This document shows positions 1 through 9,293 of a stretch of DNA of 24,798 nucleotides, in pieces; positions within the stretch are counted from its first letter, which is position 1; each line of letters begins with the position of its first letter. Both the position numbers and the translations under genes were made by a program. The DNA is from Ichthyosporea sp. XGB-2017a (Eukaryota > Opisthokonta > Ichthyosporea), in NCBI GenBank assembly GCA_002811675.1, contig PDIM01010401.1, positions 13,323-38,120 on the forward strand. Reading direction: 5' to 3'. The notes below the pieces were generated by a model that saw only the letters and a program-made list of their open reading frames with translations, was not told the DNA's origin and made no database searches.

Positions 1-83
1 TTGAACAAAAAAAAACGATTTAATGCGAAGTTTCAGGTAAACAAATCAAAACGAAAAAAAACAAAAAAACAAAAAAAAGATTC

Positions 84-117
84 ACACACACACACACACT
101 CACATACACACGCACGA
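84..117. repeat. CA-rich microsatellite in the CAF1 leader
   Basis: An imperfect CA repeat, broken by CT and TA steps, follows an A-rich stretch and ends about 50 bases before the deadenylase ATG. It probably lies in the 5' leader or core promoter. No function is assigned. Confidence 0.8.
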
Positions 118-167
118 AAGAAGAACCTCAAATCAAAAAAAAACGAATAGATATACCCGTGTACAAC

Positions 168-1004
168 ATGTCACCGCAGAATGAAGATTGCAAGTATGAA
201 ATTGTTGATGTGTGGGCACATAATCTAGAAAAGGAAATGATCAATATCTCTAATGTAATAGAGAAATACCCATACGTTGCGATGGACACCGAATTTCCAG
301 GGGTGGTTGCAAGACCTGTTGGTAATTTCAGAAGCACAGCGGATTATCATTTCCAGACTGTACGATGCAATGTTGATTTGTTGAAACTGATACAGCTTGG
401 ATTGACTTTTTGTGATGAAGAAGGTAACTTTCCGAAAGAGGTCAGCACATGGCAATTTAATTTTAGATTTAGCTTGGTGGAGGATATGTATGCACAGGAT
501 TCTATTGATATGCTTGCCCGATCAGGAATCAACTTTGAAAAGCACGATGCCGAGGGAATTGAACTGGAAGTTTTTGCAGAATACTTTATGACATCAGGTG
601 TCATTTTGAGTGATGATGTGAAGTGGATTTCTTTCCATAGTGGTTATGACTTTGGGTATTTATTAAAAGGTGTCATGAATGCAAATCTACCAAGTGAGGA
701 AACAGATTTTTTTGATCTATTGCAAACATACTTCAATGTCGTTTACGATATCAAGTATTTGATGAAAAGCTGTAGAAATCTGAAAGGTGGACTTCAAGAT
801 GTAGCAGATGAATTGCAGGTACGCCGTGTGGGGCCGCAGCACCAAGCGGGTAGTGACAGTCTGCTGACCGCTGCAACTTTCTTCCGAATGAGAAACGTAT
901 TCTTTGAAGATAACATTGATGATTCCAAATATTGTGGGCACTTGTATGGATTGGGGACAACACTTCAGCCCTCCGGCTCGACATCAACAACTGCAGGATC
1001 GTAA
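168..1004 (+). CDS. CAF1/POP2 (CNOT7-like): CCR4-NOT complex deadenylase subunit, CAF1/POP2 (CNOT7/8) family
   Basis: A 278-residue protein encoded by one exon. It is a DEDD-type 3' exoribonuclease that shortens mRNA poly(A) tails as a catalytic subunit of the cytoplasmic CCR4-NOT complex. The active-site set can be read directly: Asp40 and Glu42 in the MDTEFPG motif, Asp161 in HSGYDFGYLLK, His225 and Asp230 in GPQHQAGSDS. From what I know of human CNOT7, these fall at the same residue numbers there, and the length is close to its 285 residues, so the enzyme looks complete and active. I chose the ATG at 168 because the open frame reaches only nine bases further, to a GTG. The tail after about residue 265 is Ser/Thr-rich and not part of the fold. 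The 3' untranslated region seems long, since the first AATAAA on this strand is at 1663. Confidence 0.96.
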   Translation: MSPQNEDCKYEIVDVWAHNLEKEMINISNVIEKYPYVAMDTEFPGVVARPVGNFRSTADYHFQTVRCNVDLLKLIQLGLTFCDEEGNFPKEVSTWQFNFRFSLVEDMYAQDSIDMLARSGINFEKHDAEGIELEVFAEYFMTSGVILSDDVKWISFHSGYDFGYLLKGVMNANLPSEETDFFDLLQTYFNVVYDIKYLMKSCRNLKGGLQDVADELQVRRVGPQHQAGSDSLLTAATFFRMRNVFFEDNIDDSKYCGHLYGLGTTLQPSGSTSTTAGS

Positions 1005-1662
1005 TTTAGCTAAAGCACACTGCTGAACAAATTATCACACAGATTCTTATGTACATTAGTGTTAACCTAATTATTATCCTTTTCTCTCTTAAGCTCTCCC
1101 TTTATCTCTTAAACTCTACTTCTCTCTGAAACGCTCCCTCTCTCTCGTGTCCCTGTCCCTGCCTCGGTTCTTTTACTTTCTCAATCCTACACCTTGCTCT
1201 AAGTCTATGTATTATCTCAAAGTTTCTTTGATATCCACTCCTTTATTCACGGATGATAAGAAACAAGCCAAAGAGAAAACAAGAGAAACAGAGGAAAAAG
1301 AAGGAGAAAAAGACAAAAAGAGTGAAAGAAAAGAAAGGCACTGTGTAAAATTCACTTTGAACTCGGCAAATACTTTTTTTTTTTCGAAGACTTGAAGTGG
1401 TTTTCAGTTTTTGTTTTTTCTCAGAACTCCCCTAACTAACATTTTATATTTATTCTGTAAAACGCAATTCCTAAAGATCAAAAGAAAAAAAAAAGAAAAA
1501 AGAAGAAAGTCAGGAAAAAGAGAAGAAAAAGGCCAAAACCAAAATGCCAATAAACAAGTAAAAGGCTTCTATAATTATCAAAGCAATATGTTCACAGTAC
1601 TTCACCGGCTTGTACATGTTTCAAATATTATAGATCGACCTTTATAATGTTTATAAGTTTAT
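1005..1662 (+). other. Long 3' untranslated region of the deadenylase gene
   Basis: No believable gene is seen here. The stretch holds a CT-rich run (about 1080-1150), a purine-rich run rich in GAA/AAAG (about 1258-1340), and a second A/G-rich run (about 1480-1535). It ends at an AATAAA. Short open frames here are low-complexity and do not look like protein. The length is unusual for this window, where AATAAA mostly lies within about 10-300 bases of the stop codon. Confidence 0.55.
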
Positions 1663-1668
1663 AATAAA
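1663..1668 (+). terminator. Poly(A) signal AATAAA, deadenylase gene
   Basis: Canonical AATAAA, the first on this strand after the stop at 1004. It is followed by a GT-containing stretch, as expected near a cleavage site. Confidence 0.55.
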
Positions 1669-2023
1669 GGTTCCAATAATTCAGTTGTTATAACAGGATG
1701 ACTGACCGCTTGTAGCTGTGCATGATGCAAATTGCAATGCGCTCGACAGTCGACTCACCATGCATGATGATGGATCGAGGAAGGATTTCTTTCCCCTAGT
1801 TTCGATTCATTTGAAGGGTTGGAAATCGAAACCAAGTCGATACTAGAGTCTGTACTCTGTACTCTAGTGTACTCTGTACTGTACCTCTCTCTCACTCGGG
1901 TCTCCTGCGTCGAGCTGGCCCCCTCCCCCGCAGGTATTTTCTCGCGAGGGAAAATTCATGATTGTCTCTGGTCTCTGGACTCTGGTCAAATCTGAGACTC
2001 AACTGTGGTTTTGGTGTATAGTC

Positions 2024-2090
2024 GATGTGGCGGCCCCTCCCTGATGTGGCCCCTCCCTGATGTGGCCCCTCCCTGACGTGGCCCTGCACT
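2024..2090. repeat. GC-rich tandem repeat, unit about 16 bases, four copies
   Basis: Unit GATGTGGCCCCTCCCT. The first copy (2024-2042) carries a three-base insertion, two copies are exact (2043-2058 and 2059-2074), and a diverged copy starts GACGTGG (2075-2090). It ends next to the T tract upstream of the CAPS-like gene. It could be a cluster of binding sites or simple slippage. Confidence 0.85.
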
Positions 2091-2098
2091 CGACGTGC

Positions 2099-2164
2099 TT
2101 TTTTTTTTTTTTTTTTTTTTTTTATTTTTTATTTTATTTTATTTTTTTTTTATTATTATTTTTT
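2099..2164 (+). promoter_or_regulatory. T-rich tract upstream of the CAPS-like gene
   Basis: Twenty-five T in a row, then T/A-rich sequence to about 2164, some 250-320 bases before the ATG at 2417. Similar sense-strand T tracts precede most genes here. It could exclude nucleosomes or act as a pyrimidine tract for leader splicing. Confidence 0.5.
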
Positions 2165-2416
2165 GGTGTGTGTGTTCTGTTTTTCTGTTTGAAATCAATC
2201 AACTGACTAAGCCTTTTGACTTTTGTTGTTGTTGTTGTTGTTTTGATTTTGGGGTGTGTGTGTGTTTGAGTGAGTCAAAAGGAGAGGGAAGGGAAGGGGG
2301 AAATAGGGTGTGTGGTACTTGTTTTTTTTTTGTTTTTTTTGTCTTTTGATTTGTCTGTTGCGAAAGGGGAGTTTGGAGAGGGAAAAAGTGAGTGAGTGTG
2401 GGTTGGAAAGGTAATA

Positions 2417-5400
2417 ATGGAGGAGGATCAGACTGCGCTTAAGACTTTGGAGGTGTCTCACAGTGTTGATGGTCGGGGTGCTGAAAAGTCAAAGAGCTTG
2501 AATCATAACAGGAGTATTTCTACTCCCATTATTGTTAAAGACGAAGTGGAGAGCCACACAGCCCCTGCATCCCCGGAAAGCACCAGGTCAGAATCAATCA
2601 ATAGTTCAAGGCATACACTTGGATCAAGATTATCCCTGCATAAAAAGAAAAGCAGTGGTTCTGTGAGTAGAGTTTCTTCCAAACATGCCCTTGATTTGAA
2701 ATCGGTTCTTATTCAGAATGACAACTTTTTTGGGCCAACATTGAATGCTGGTAGTAACTCATCACTCAAGCATGAAAGAAGCTTGAGTATTGCTTCAATT
2801 GCAACTTCGGCCAATGATTCAATTGAAGATTCGGGAGAAAGTGAGGAAGAATCAGCTTATGAAGAAGAAGAGGATAAATATTTGGAAGAGGTAGACAATG
2901 CAAAATTTGGGACGATTTCTCGATTGAAGAAGACGCTCAAGGGAGAGGAATATACTATTTACGTAATGGCAATCCGATGCTTTCTTCATCCCTTTATTGG
3001 TCGTGAGGAGCGAAGACATAGTGGCCGCTGGTTTGAAAAGGTTTTTGGTTCGAATGCTGCTTCGGCTGATAGTATGTCGCGTGCCGAATTCAAACAGTTT
3101 AGACACGGGTTTGTTGCGAGTACACGAAACAGGCTGAGTTCTCATAAAATCAATGACAAGATTGTTGTAAAAACGTTGAGGATTTTTATTGATCGTCTTC
3201 AAAGTGATTGGTCAGAGCTTTTGAGCAAGGGCAAAGGGTCTTTGGAAGATTTTTCTTTAATGTACAAAGAGGTATTAAGGATGGAAATGATGCGATTGGA
3301 GGGAAACATTGACAAAAGACTAATGGGCGCCCGTATGAAAAGTTTTGATGAAATTGTTAAAGAGTGTAAGCCAGAGTCAATGGTGACTCGTCATGCATCA
3401 GACCAGGGACCTGATGGAAAGAAGAAAGTTGTGTTTGAAGGGAGAGAATTTCTTCTGGGAAAGGTATTTGATATTTCACCACAAGAGCATCATGAAATCG
3501 TCTCTCGTGAAATGCGTATCAATGAGCCCCAAGTTATTGCTGATGAGCTTCGCAGGAGGGAAGCCATGTTAGACAATCACGCGTTTTATACCTCCGAGAC
3601 TTTTGTGCATAAAACAGCAGCGTTTATTAAGTGGAAGAAGAATGAAGAAGAAAGTATTAGTAAATTAATGCAAACATTGGGGATAGAGGAAGAGGAGAGT
3701 GAAGACGAGAAAGAGGAGCAAGTTGAGTCCAATGGGGTGGAGGACCTGGGGGGAGTTTTGAAAATAACTGTTGTTCAAGCTCGTAACCTGACAGGGAAGG
3801 ATAAAAGTGGGACGAGCGATCCTTATTGTATTGTGGAATGTAATGGGGAAAAAATGAGAACTTCGACTGTTTCTACTTCTTTGAATCCTTCGTGGAGGGA
3901 AGTTTGTGACTTTGAATTTTCGCCACCGACACCTGATTCTTTTACGTTTAAAATTAGCATTTGGGATGAAGATGAAGTGCAGGAGATGGTTGGAGATTTT
4001 TTGAAGAAGTTTAGGCTTCACAAAGATGACTTTTTGGGTCAGCTTACGCTGACAGAAAAGAGGTGTGACATGACAAAGTTTGCCATTGAGCGGTGGTACA
4101 AATTAGAGAAACGATCAAAGCGCTCAAATATTAGCGGTGATGTGTTCTTAAAAATCCAGTTTGTAAAGAAATCAGCACCTGTTAAAACGGATGATTTATT
4201 GAAGACCAACGAAAGTCAAGTTGCTCGGCGTAAAAGTATGGATATGTTCATGCAGGCCCCCGATTATCATTCATTTTTCAAAACATTAACACAGAAAATT
4301 GTAAATTACGAGCTTTCGAAAATGAGTGCTAAAAAGAAGAAGCGAGGAACAGTTCTACGCATATCGCCGGAATTTCTGCACCTCTTCGACGAGTTTGGGC
4401 TGAGGTATGGAGTCGGATCACTTTTTCGTAGTCTTTGTGTCTTTGAAATCATATCCCAGAAATACGTGGAGCACGAATTGGGTGTATTTTCATTGTCATA
4501 TGCATTTTCTGAAGTGAATGATGTAATCAATCAAGGCGGTGTGAGATGGACACGCGTTGAACAATCAACATTGGCCGAGGTTCTTGACAAATTGGAAAAG
4601 CACCTCCTCAGACAAATAAGTCAATACAAAGACTACTTTCCTTTTTCAACACCTCCTGGCCATCTTCAACAGACTATTAAGTGCTTGTGGATGATATACA
4701 GTAATCCTGTTTTTCGGGAAAGGTTCCCTTATGCAAAGAGTGTGGAAACTGTGGTAAAAGGCTGTATAAAAAATAGCTGTACTGACCTATATACTAGATG
4801 CTCTGCAATGTCTATCCCTTTTGCCAAAGAAAGCCCCCAGGAAGAGTTCTCCAAAAAGCTAAAGACATTGGTTGAGATGATTTTAAGGGAGATTGAAGCT
4901 GATGCAATTTATTTCCGAAAAGATTTTAAGTACCGAGGGGATACTATGTCATTTTATGTCGATATTGTTGGCGAATCAGCTTCATCATTTGGGTGGCTAA
5001 TTGGTGCGGACATTGACGGCGAAATGGTTTCTCTGTTTAGAAACAAGTACAATCCGGAAGTTCTATCTATATATCGAACTCTGAAAGAATACAATGACAA
5101 AAATCGGTCGTTTGTAGCGCAAAGGGAGGACTTCACCGGCTTTCCTCTAACGGAAATATTTGCGCCCTATATTATTGATATGCTTCAGCAGACGCACACT
5201 AGGTCTCTTAACTGGGTGAAGAGAGCGTTTTCTCAGGATGAATTCAAAAAGACGTCTGACACTGAGCTGCATTCATCCTCGGTTGTTGACATGTTTTGCT
5301 TATTTTATCAAACATATGATCTGATAATGGGTCTTGATTGGGATGACGAAGAGCAGCGACAGTTATTCTATGAAATTGAAGCTAATACCGCATATTCATG

Positions 5401-6283
5401 CACTGAATATTATTTGCGTCTTTCCAAGGAGGAGGCGGAAAAGTATGTTACTGAGATGCTGGCATCCCGTAACAAGAAAGATCCTTTCTACTTGACAGAT
5501 GAACTCTGTGTACGCCTCAATAACTTGGAAGTGTCAAAGCAGCAATTTTTTGACTTGTTCAATCACATTAAATATGGAAGACAAAGCAGGTTGACGCTGG
5601 AGCAAATTGTCGAGGACCGAAAAAGGTCTATGAACGAATTGAGCACGCAAACAGTTTACCCAAAGTATGTCACTAAGTTCTTAAAAATTATTGAATTTGT
5701 TAATATTTCCAGAATGTCACTGGGTAGTCTTTTGCTAAAGAATCTTTCAAATGTCATGAACGAGACATTTACGCATTTATCAGGGGGAGATTCAAATGCA
5801 TTTACAAAATTATTCAAGAGAAGCTCTAAGGAAGATGAATTGGATGCGGGTTCGATCATGAGAGGTCTTCTGAACTTTGTGACTGTGTCCTTTTCAAGTA
5901 ATGTAAAGTCGCTTTATCCAGAAACATTTCAATTGCTTTTACAAGTGGCTTGGACCAAGTGTATGGATTCAGTTGAAAATTGCCTGATAAAAAAGCCATG
6001 CAAAGGAACTGTTTATTACGGATTGATCATGCAGGGTATGGACTTGTTTTTGACGGAACTTGATCATCTCGGGTTTGACCGAAAGAAGCAAGAAGATTTG
6101 AATTCAAGTCTTGAGCGGTATGCAATTTTAGAAGAAGTGATTGAAATTTTGAAAACTGGTAATACGGATTCTCTTCTGAGTCTTTATACTTTCCACAAAA
6201 CGGATTCATCTGTTCACTTTCTGCGAGAACTATGCTTGAACCATTCAGACAAGAGAGTAAAGGAATACGTCAAGAGAAACTAA
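2417..6283 (+). CDS. CAPS/Munc13-type exocytosis protein: C2 domain followed by MUN domain
   Basis: A 1288-residue protein in one exon. Proteins of this kind dock and prime secretory vesicles at the plasma membrane, where the MUN domain acts on SNAREs and C2 binds lipid, often with calcium. Visible order: a Ser-rich, basic N-terminus with an acidic patch near residues 140-160; a helical region (about 176-440) starting YTIYVMAIRCFLHPF, which from memory resembles the stretch before C2 in animal CAPS; a C2 domain (about 446-582); then a MUN region with MHD1 (about 905-1020) and MHD2 (about 1155-1258). The C2 loops keep acidic ligands (GKDKSGTSDPY, WDEDE, KDDFLG), so calcium binding is likely. 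No PH domain follows C2, unlike CAPS, and no second C2 follows MUN, unlike Munc13. The ATG at 2417 has A at -3 and G at +4 and is preferred over an upstream GTG. A fungal Ync13-type relative is an alternative. Confidence 0.86.
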   Translation: MEEDQTALKTLEVSHSVDGRGAEKSKSLNHNRSISTPIIVKDEVESHTAPASPESTRSESINSSRHTLGSRLSLHKKKSSGSVSRVSSKHALDLKSVLIQNDNFFGPTLNAGSNSSLKHERSLSIASIATSANDSIEDSGESEEESAYEEEEDKYLEEVDNAKFGTISRLKKTLKGEEYTIYVMAIRCFLHPFIGREERRHSGRWFEKVFGSNAASADSMSRAEFKQFRHGFVASTRNRLSSHKINDKIVVKTLRIFIDRLQSDWSELLSKGKGSLEDFSLMYKEVLRMEMMRLEGNIDKRLMGARMKSFDEIVKECKPESMVTRHASDQGPDGKKKVVFEGREFLLGKVFDISPQEHHEIVSREMRINEPQVIADELRRREAMLDNHAFYTSETFVHKTAAFIKWKKNEEESISKLMQTLGIEEEESEDEKEEQVESNGVEDLGGVLKITVVQARNLTGKDKSGTSDPYCIVECNGEKMRTSTVSTSLNPSWREVCDFEFSPPTPDSFTFKISIWDEDEVQEMVGDFLKKFRLHKDDFLGQLTLTEKRCDMTKFAIERWYKLEKRSKRSNISGDVFLKIQFVKKSAPVKTDDLLKTNESQVARRKSMDMFMQAPDYHSFFKTLTQKIVNYELSKMSAKKKKRGTVLRISPEFLHLFDEFGLRYGVGSLFRSLCVFEIISQKYVEHELGVFSLSYAFSEVNDVINQGGVRWTRVEQSTLAEVLDKLEKHLLRQISQYKDYFPFSTPPGHLQQTIKCLWMIYSNPVFRERFPYAKSVETVVKGCIKNSCTDLYTRCSAMSIPFAKESPQEEFSKKLKTLVEMILREIEADAIYFRKDFKYRGDTMSFYVDIVGESASSFGWLIGADIDGEMVSLFRNKYNPEVLSIYRTLKEYNDKNRSFVAQREDFTGFPLTEIFAPYIIDMLQQTHTRSLNWVKRAFSQDEFKKTSDTELHSSSVVDMFCLFYQTYDLIMGLDWDDEEQRQLFYEIEANTAYSCTEYYLRLSKEEAEKYVTEMLASRNKKDPFYLTDELCVRLNNLEVSKQQFFDLFNHIKYGRQSRLTLEQIVEDRKRSMNELSTQTVYPKYVTKFLKIIEFVNISRMSLGSLLLKNLSNVMNETFTHLSGGDSNAFTKLFKRSSKEDELDAGSIMRGLLNFVTVSFSSNVKSLYPETFQLLLQVAWTKCMDSVENCLIKKPCKGTVYYGLIMQGMDLFLTELDHLGFDRKKQEDLNSSLERYAILEEVIEILKTGNTDSLLSLYTFHKTDSSVHFLRELCLNHSDKRVKEYVKRN

Positions 6284-6366
6284 GATGGCAACCAACGTGC
6301 AACTACGCGTTGAATTCATGTTGGAGTGAGATGCGTCGATTTTTGGTGTGGATAAAGTAAATGAAT

Positions 6367-6372
6367 AATAAA
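6367..6372 (+). terminator. Poly(A) signal AATAAA, CAPS-like gene
   Basis: Canonical hexamer 84 bases after the stop codon at 6283. Confidence 0.75.
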
Positions 6373-6556
6373 GATTCCATTTGTTGTTGTTCCTGGTAAC
6401 TTAACATATAAGAAATAATCATGAAAGAGGAATGAAGCAAGGCCTTGAAGGAAGGTACACGTATAAGTTTTTTTGAAAGGCTGTCAGCTGACTGAAAACA
6501 TGAAAAAAAAACTTCCCGCCATTTTTCTTTTTTATTCCAAAAGCGGCAGAAGAAAG

Positions 6557-6661
6557 TTTTTTCTTTTTTTTCGTTTTTCTTCTTTTTTTTTTTTTTTTTT
6601 TGTTTTTTTTTTTTTTTTTTTTGTTTTTTTTTTGTTTTTTTTTTGCTTTTGTATTTTTTTC
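6557..6661 (+). promoter_or_regulatory. T-rich tract upstream of the kelch gene
   Basis: About 100 bases of nearly pure T broken by single G or C, with runs of about 19 and 20 T. It ends about 220 bases before the kelch ATG. It is followed by a pyrimidine-rich stretch ending in CATCTCAACAG (AG at 6708-6709), which has the form of a 3' splice site and could end a leader intron. The rest of the 599-base intergenic region (6284-6882) is the 3' end of the upstream gene and a purine-rich leader. Confidence 0.5.
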
Positions 6662-6882
6662 TTTTGCTGGTCCTTCTTCTTTTCGAGTTGACTTTTTTCA
6701 TCTCAACAGATCTTCTGTTTCGTCTTGAGATTGGGATGATTTAGGAATATCTTTCACTTTTTGCTAAGAAAGAAAAGAAAAGGAAGAAAAGAAAAAGAAA
6801 AAAGCTCGGCTGATTTGTAGCTCTTAAGACTGTTTTGTTGTCTTACTTATTGCGGAGAGAGAACAAGCACCTGAAGGGAATT

Positions 6883-8751
6883 ATGGTAATTGCTATCGAA
6901 GAAAGCGTTGGTAGTAAAACATCTGCAGGGCAGTTGCCTGGGGCAGAATCTGTGGATAGTTCTACATCTTCCTTTAAAGTATACCTAATTGGTTCAATTG
7001 ATGAAAAGCCTGAACCTTTTCGGGAAGCAGTCAATAGTGATTCTCCCTACACTGTGAAAACCAAAGACAAAGTTCTTCGCCAATTATTTTATACGAGACT
7101 ATCGTTTCCTCTGCCTAAGCGTGTTGTTGTTCTCGGGTGGGGCGATTGGCCCTTTTCAGAGGATTGTTCCTTGGAAATTCATCTTCAAGTTTCCTCTGAT
7201 GTTAGCCCAAAAGTAATTGGGGAGCTTTCTAAAGCTAATCCGTGCTTTTCACTGAATATGAATTTCACAAAAAAGGACAAAATCTGTGCAAAAGCAGCAG
7301 CAAATGATGATAGGCTGGCCAAAATCATGATAATGTCTAAGCAAAAAGCAAAAAACATGTCTATTGATCAGTTTTTTTTCGTAGCCGCGAGTCCTAAATT
7401 AGACGCTGATGCAAACGAAATGGATGTTGATTCTTTAAATCCCAGTGTCCCTGTGGAACAAGCAAAGTCCCCGGTAGATGTTGAAAAACTTCCGAATCCC
7501 GTATCGGAAAAGATGGACTCTTCCGCTTCAGAAAAGGCAGGCTGTGCCCAAAGTACTTCAGCAGAAGCCAAGGGAACAAAACGACCTGCAGGCGAAACTG
7601 ATAGCGCTAGTACGAAGAAAGCTACATTGAAAAAGAGTGAACGTACCCCAGCCTCTAAGACTCAGGCTACTCTGACACAGAAGTCTTCGAAGAATGTGCC
7701 CAGAGGAAGATGGGGGCATTCACTCACCGCTGTTGATGGGTGCAAGTTAATATTGTTTGGAGGTCAGGGAGAACGCGAAAAGCTCGTCGAGGATCAGCTG
7801 TGGTGCTTTTCCCCACCTGAAAATCAAGAAGACGTTTTTTATCCATCGAAATGGAGTTATGAAAAAATTGAAGTTAAAGGAAACCCCCCAGGAACGCGCA
7901 TGGGGCACTCAGCAACATATGCCAAAAAAGACCAATGTGTTTATCTTTTCGGTGGCTCAAAGTACAAGAAATGGTTTAATACTGTCCATAAACTTGATAT
8001 TCACACGATGAACTGGGAAGAAGTGAAAATTAATCCAAAGCCACCATCGGTTGCATATCATTCGGCAGTTCTTTTCCGTGATGAGATATACATGTTTGGG
8101 GGCGTGATGATGAACGACTGCAACAATTCTCTAAGGATCTTCAGTATTGAGAATTCAAATATTTACGAACCTATCATTACTGGTGAAAAGCCCAGTCCGC
8201 GTTCGGGGCACTCGGCGGTAATTGTATCCCCTGAAAAAGACGGAGTTCCTCAGATGATTTTGTTTGGGGGATGGAATGAGCCTGTCTGCTACAATGATTT
8301 GTTTGTTTTAGACCTGACAATGATGGAATTTAGTAAAGTACAGGCAAAGGGCAAAATACCGCCTCCTCGAACATGGCATGTTTCTTGCTGTCTGCAAAAT
8401 CGATATATGTTTATTTTCGGTGGCTTTGACGGTTCTACTGCTCTTAACGATGTCTATATGCTTGACATCAATACCTGGACATGGTATCAAGTAGATGAAG
8501 ATACCGTGAACAAAGCTGGGGATCCCGAGGATCTTAATTTGCGCTTTACGGCACATAAAAGGGCTGGCCTGGCTTCAACTGAGTTTTCCAATACGCATTC
8601 TCTGGGAAGCAGTGATTTTGTTTTCCCTGAAATGATAGCACTTTGCGGTGGTGGTGACAATGAAGGCTGGTGGGGTTCCGATATCATTTTCATCCCCCAC
8701 TCGCGGATTAATGCAGTTATTGACTCAATCATCACTCACGGCAGCGCGTGA
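6883..8751 (+). CDS. Kelch-repeat protein with PIP-box-like motif and unrecognised N-terminal domain
   Basis: A 622-residue, single-exon protein. Residues about 272-610 form six kelch repeats, a likely six-bladed beta-propeller: each has a GHS or YHS/WHV turn, a FGG or CGG pair, and later Trp/Tyr strands. Residues about 30-155 look like a folded domain (FKVYLIGSIDEKP, VVVLGWGDWPF) that I do not recognise. The linker (about 150-272) is disordered and Ser/Lys-rich, with a basic GTKRPAGE...TKKATLKK stretch that could be a nuclear localisation signal. At 158-165 it reads NMSIDQFF, the PCNA-interacting box (QxxIxxFF) with Asn for Gln. QATL at 261-264 is half of another. This suggests a nuclear adaptor tied to replication or repair, but that is inference. 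The ATG at 6883 is preferred over TTG codons upstream. The kelch call is firm; the rest is not. Confidence 0.85.
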   Translation: MVIAIEESVGSKTSAGQLPGAESVDSSTSSFKVYLIGSIDEKPEPFREAVNSDSPYTVKTKDKVLRQLFYTRLSFPLPKRVVVLGWGDWPFSEDCSLEIHLQVSSDVSPKVIGELSKANPCFSLNMNFTKKDKICAKAAANDDRLAKIMIMSKQKAKNMSIDQFFFVAASPKLDADANEMDVDSLNPSVPVEQAKSPVDVEKLPNPVSEKMDSSASEKAGCAQSTSAEAKGTKRPAGETDSASTKKATLKKSERTPASKTQATLTQKSSKNVPRGRWGHSLTAVDGCKLILFGGQGEREKLVEDQLWCFSPPENQEDVFYPSKWSYEKIEVKGNPPGTRMGHSATYAKKDQCVYLFGGSKYKKWFNTVHKLDIHTMNWEEVKINPKPPSVAYHSAVLFRDEIYMFGGVMMNDCNNSLRIFSIENSNIYEPIITGEKPSPRSGHSAVIVSPEKDGVPQMILFGGWNEPVCYNDLFVLDLTMMEFSKVQAKGKIPPPRTWHVSCCLQNRYMFIFGGFDGSTALNDVYMLDINTWTWYQVDEDTVNKAGDPEDLNLRFTAHKRAGLASTEFSNTHSLGSSDFVFPEMIALCGGGDNEGWWGSDIIFIPHSRINAVIDSIITHGSA

Positions 8752-8763
8752 AGAACACAATTA

Positions 8764-8769
8764 AATAAA
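8764..8769 (+). terminator. Poly(A) signal AATAAA, kelch gene
   Basis: Canonical hexamer only 12 bases after the stop at 8751, giving a very short 3' untranslated region. Confidence 0.75.
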
Positions 8770-8933
8770 GGATGATGGTGACGATAGCCGCAAGCAATTG
8801 GTCACACTTCTTTAAAAATAGGCTGGCTATCATGTGATATTTCATATTTACATCCGGTACTTAGGATGAAGTGTATGGACAATTTTCATACAATTGTATT
8901 TTGATCACGAAAGTTCGATTTGCAAAACAAGAC

Positions 8934-9293
8934 ATGATTATGGATATTGCGGAATTATTGAACGAGCGACATGCTGCAGAAGATAGATTTAAGTACCCTG
9001 CTTCTTATGTAAGCTTAAAAAATGAACTGAAGAAAGCAATACCTGAAGATGATTGATTGGACCGATTGGACACAGAGATCCGTGAATATGGACAGCATAC
9101 AGCTACGAAAATGGAGCAGAAGATATTGTTTTGTAATATTGCAAAAGACATTGGCACCTTTTTGCAGCGATGCCCCGTGAATTGTCAATGGCTTTTTCGG
9201 CAGCCGCCTCGTGAGGAAGGACAACCCCGACTTGATTTTTCCGGCAGAGAATATTCAAAGGGAAGCGAGATCTTTGTGAACAAAATCGCGTGA
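8934..9293 (+). pseudogene. Possible decayed or spliced small gene with in-frame TGA
   Basis: From the ATG at 8934 an open frame reads MIMDIAELLNERHAAEDRF and continues to a TGA at 9054-9056. The same frame then stays open for 78 more codons, to a TGA at 9291-9293. Both halves look like ordinary charged, helical protein rather than low-complexity noise. A GTAAGC donor-like site lies at 9009, before the internal stop, and a strong acceptor-like site (TTTACTGTTTTTTGCAG) ends at 9318. No splice that I tried gives a clearly better protein. Readings: a pseudogene with one nonsense change, an intron-containing gene whose exons I cannot fix, or chance. No family is recognised. Confidence 0.3.

Larger units (their letters stand above)
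1669..2416. other. Intergenic region and likely promoter of the CAPS-like gene
   Basis: Contains an octamer-like ATGCAAAT at about 1725, short TGTACTCT repeats near 1850-1885, a CpG- and GC-rich block (about 1740-2098), a 16-base tandem repeat (2024-2090), T-rich sequence from 2099, and a GTT triplet run near 2224-2240. No coding region is supported. The sharp switch from GC-rich to pure T at 2099 is the most visible boundary. Confidence 0.6.

Noticed and set aside
2852-4021. Minus-strand open frames of 116 and 118 codons inside the CAPS-like gene
   Set aside because: Shadow frames of a clearly coding plus-strand gene; no domain features.
6303-6701. A 132-codon minus-strand open frame made mainly of Lys
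   Set aside because: It is the complement of the T-rich tract upstream of the kelch gene; low-complexity artefact.
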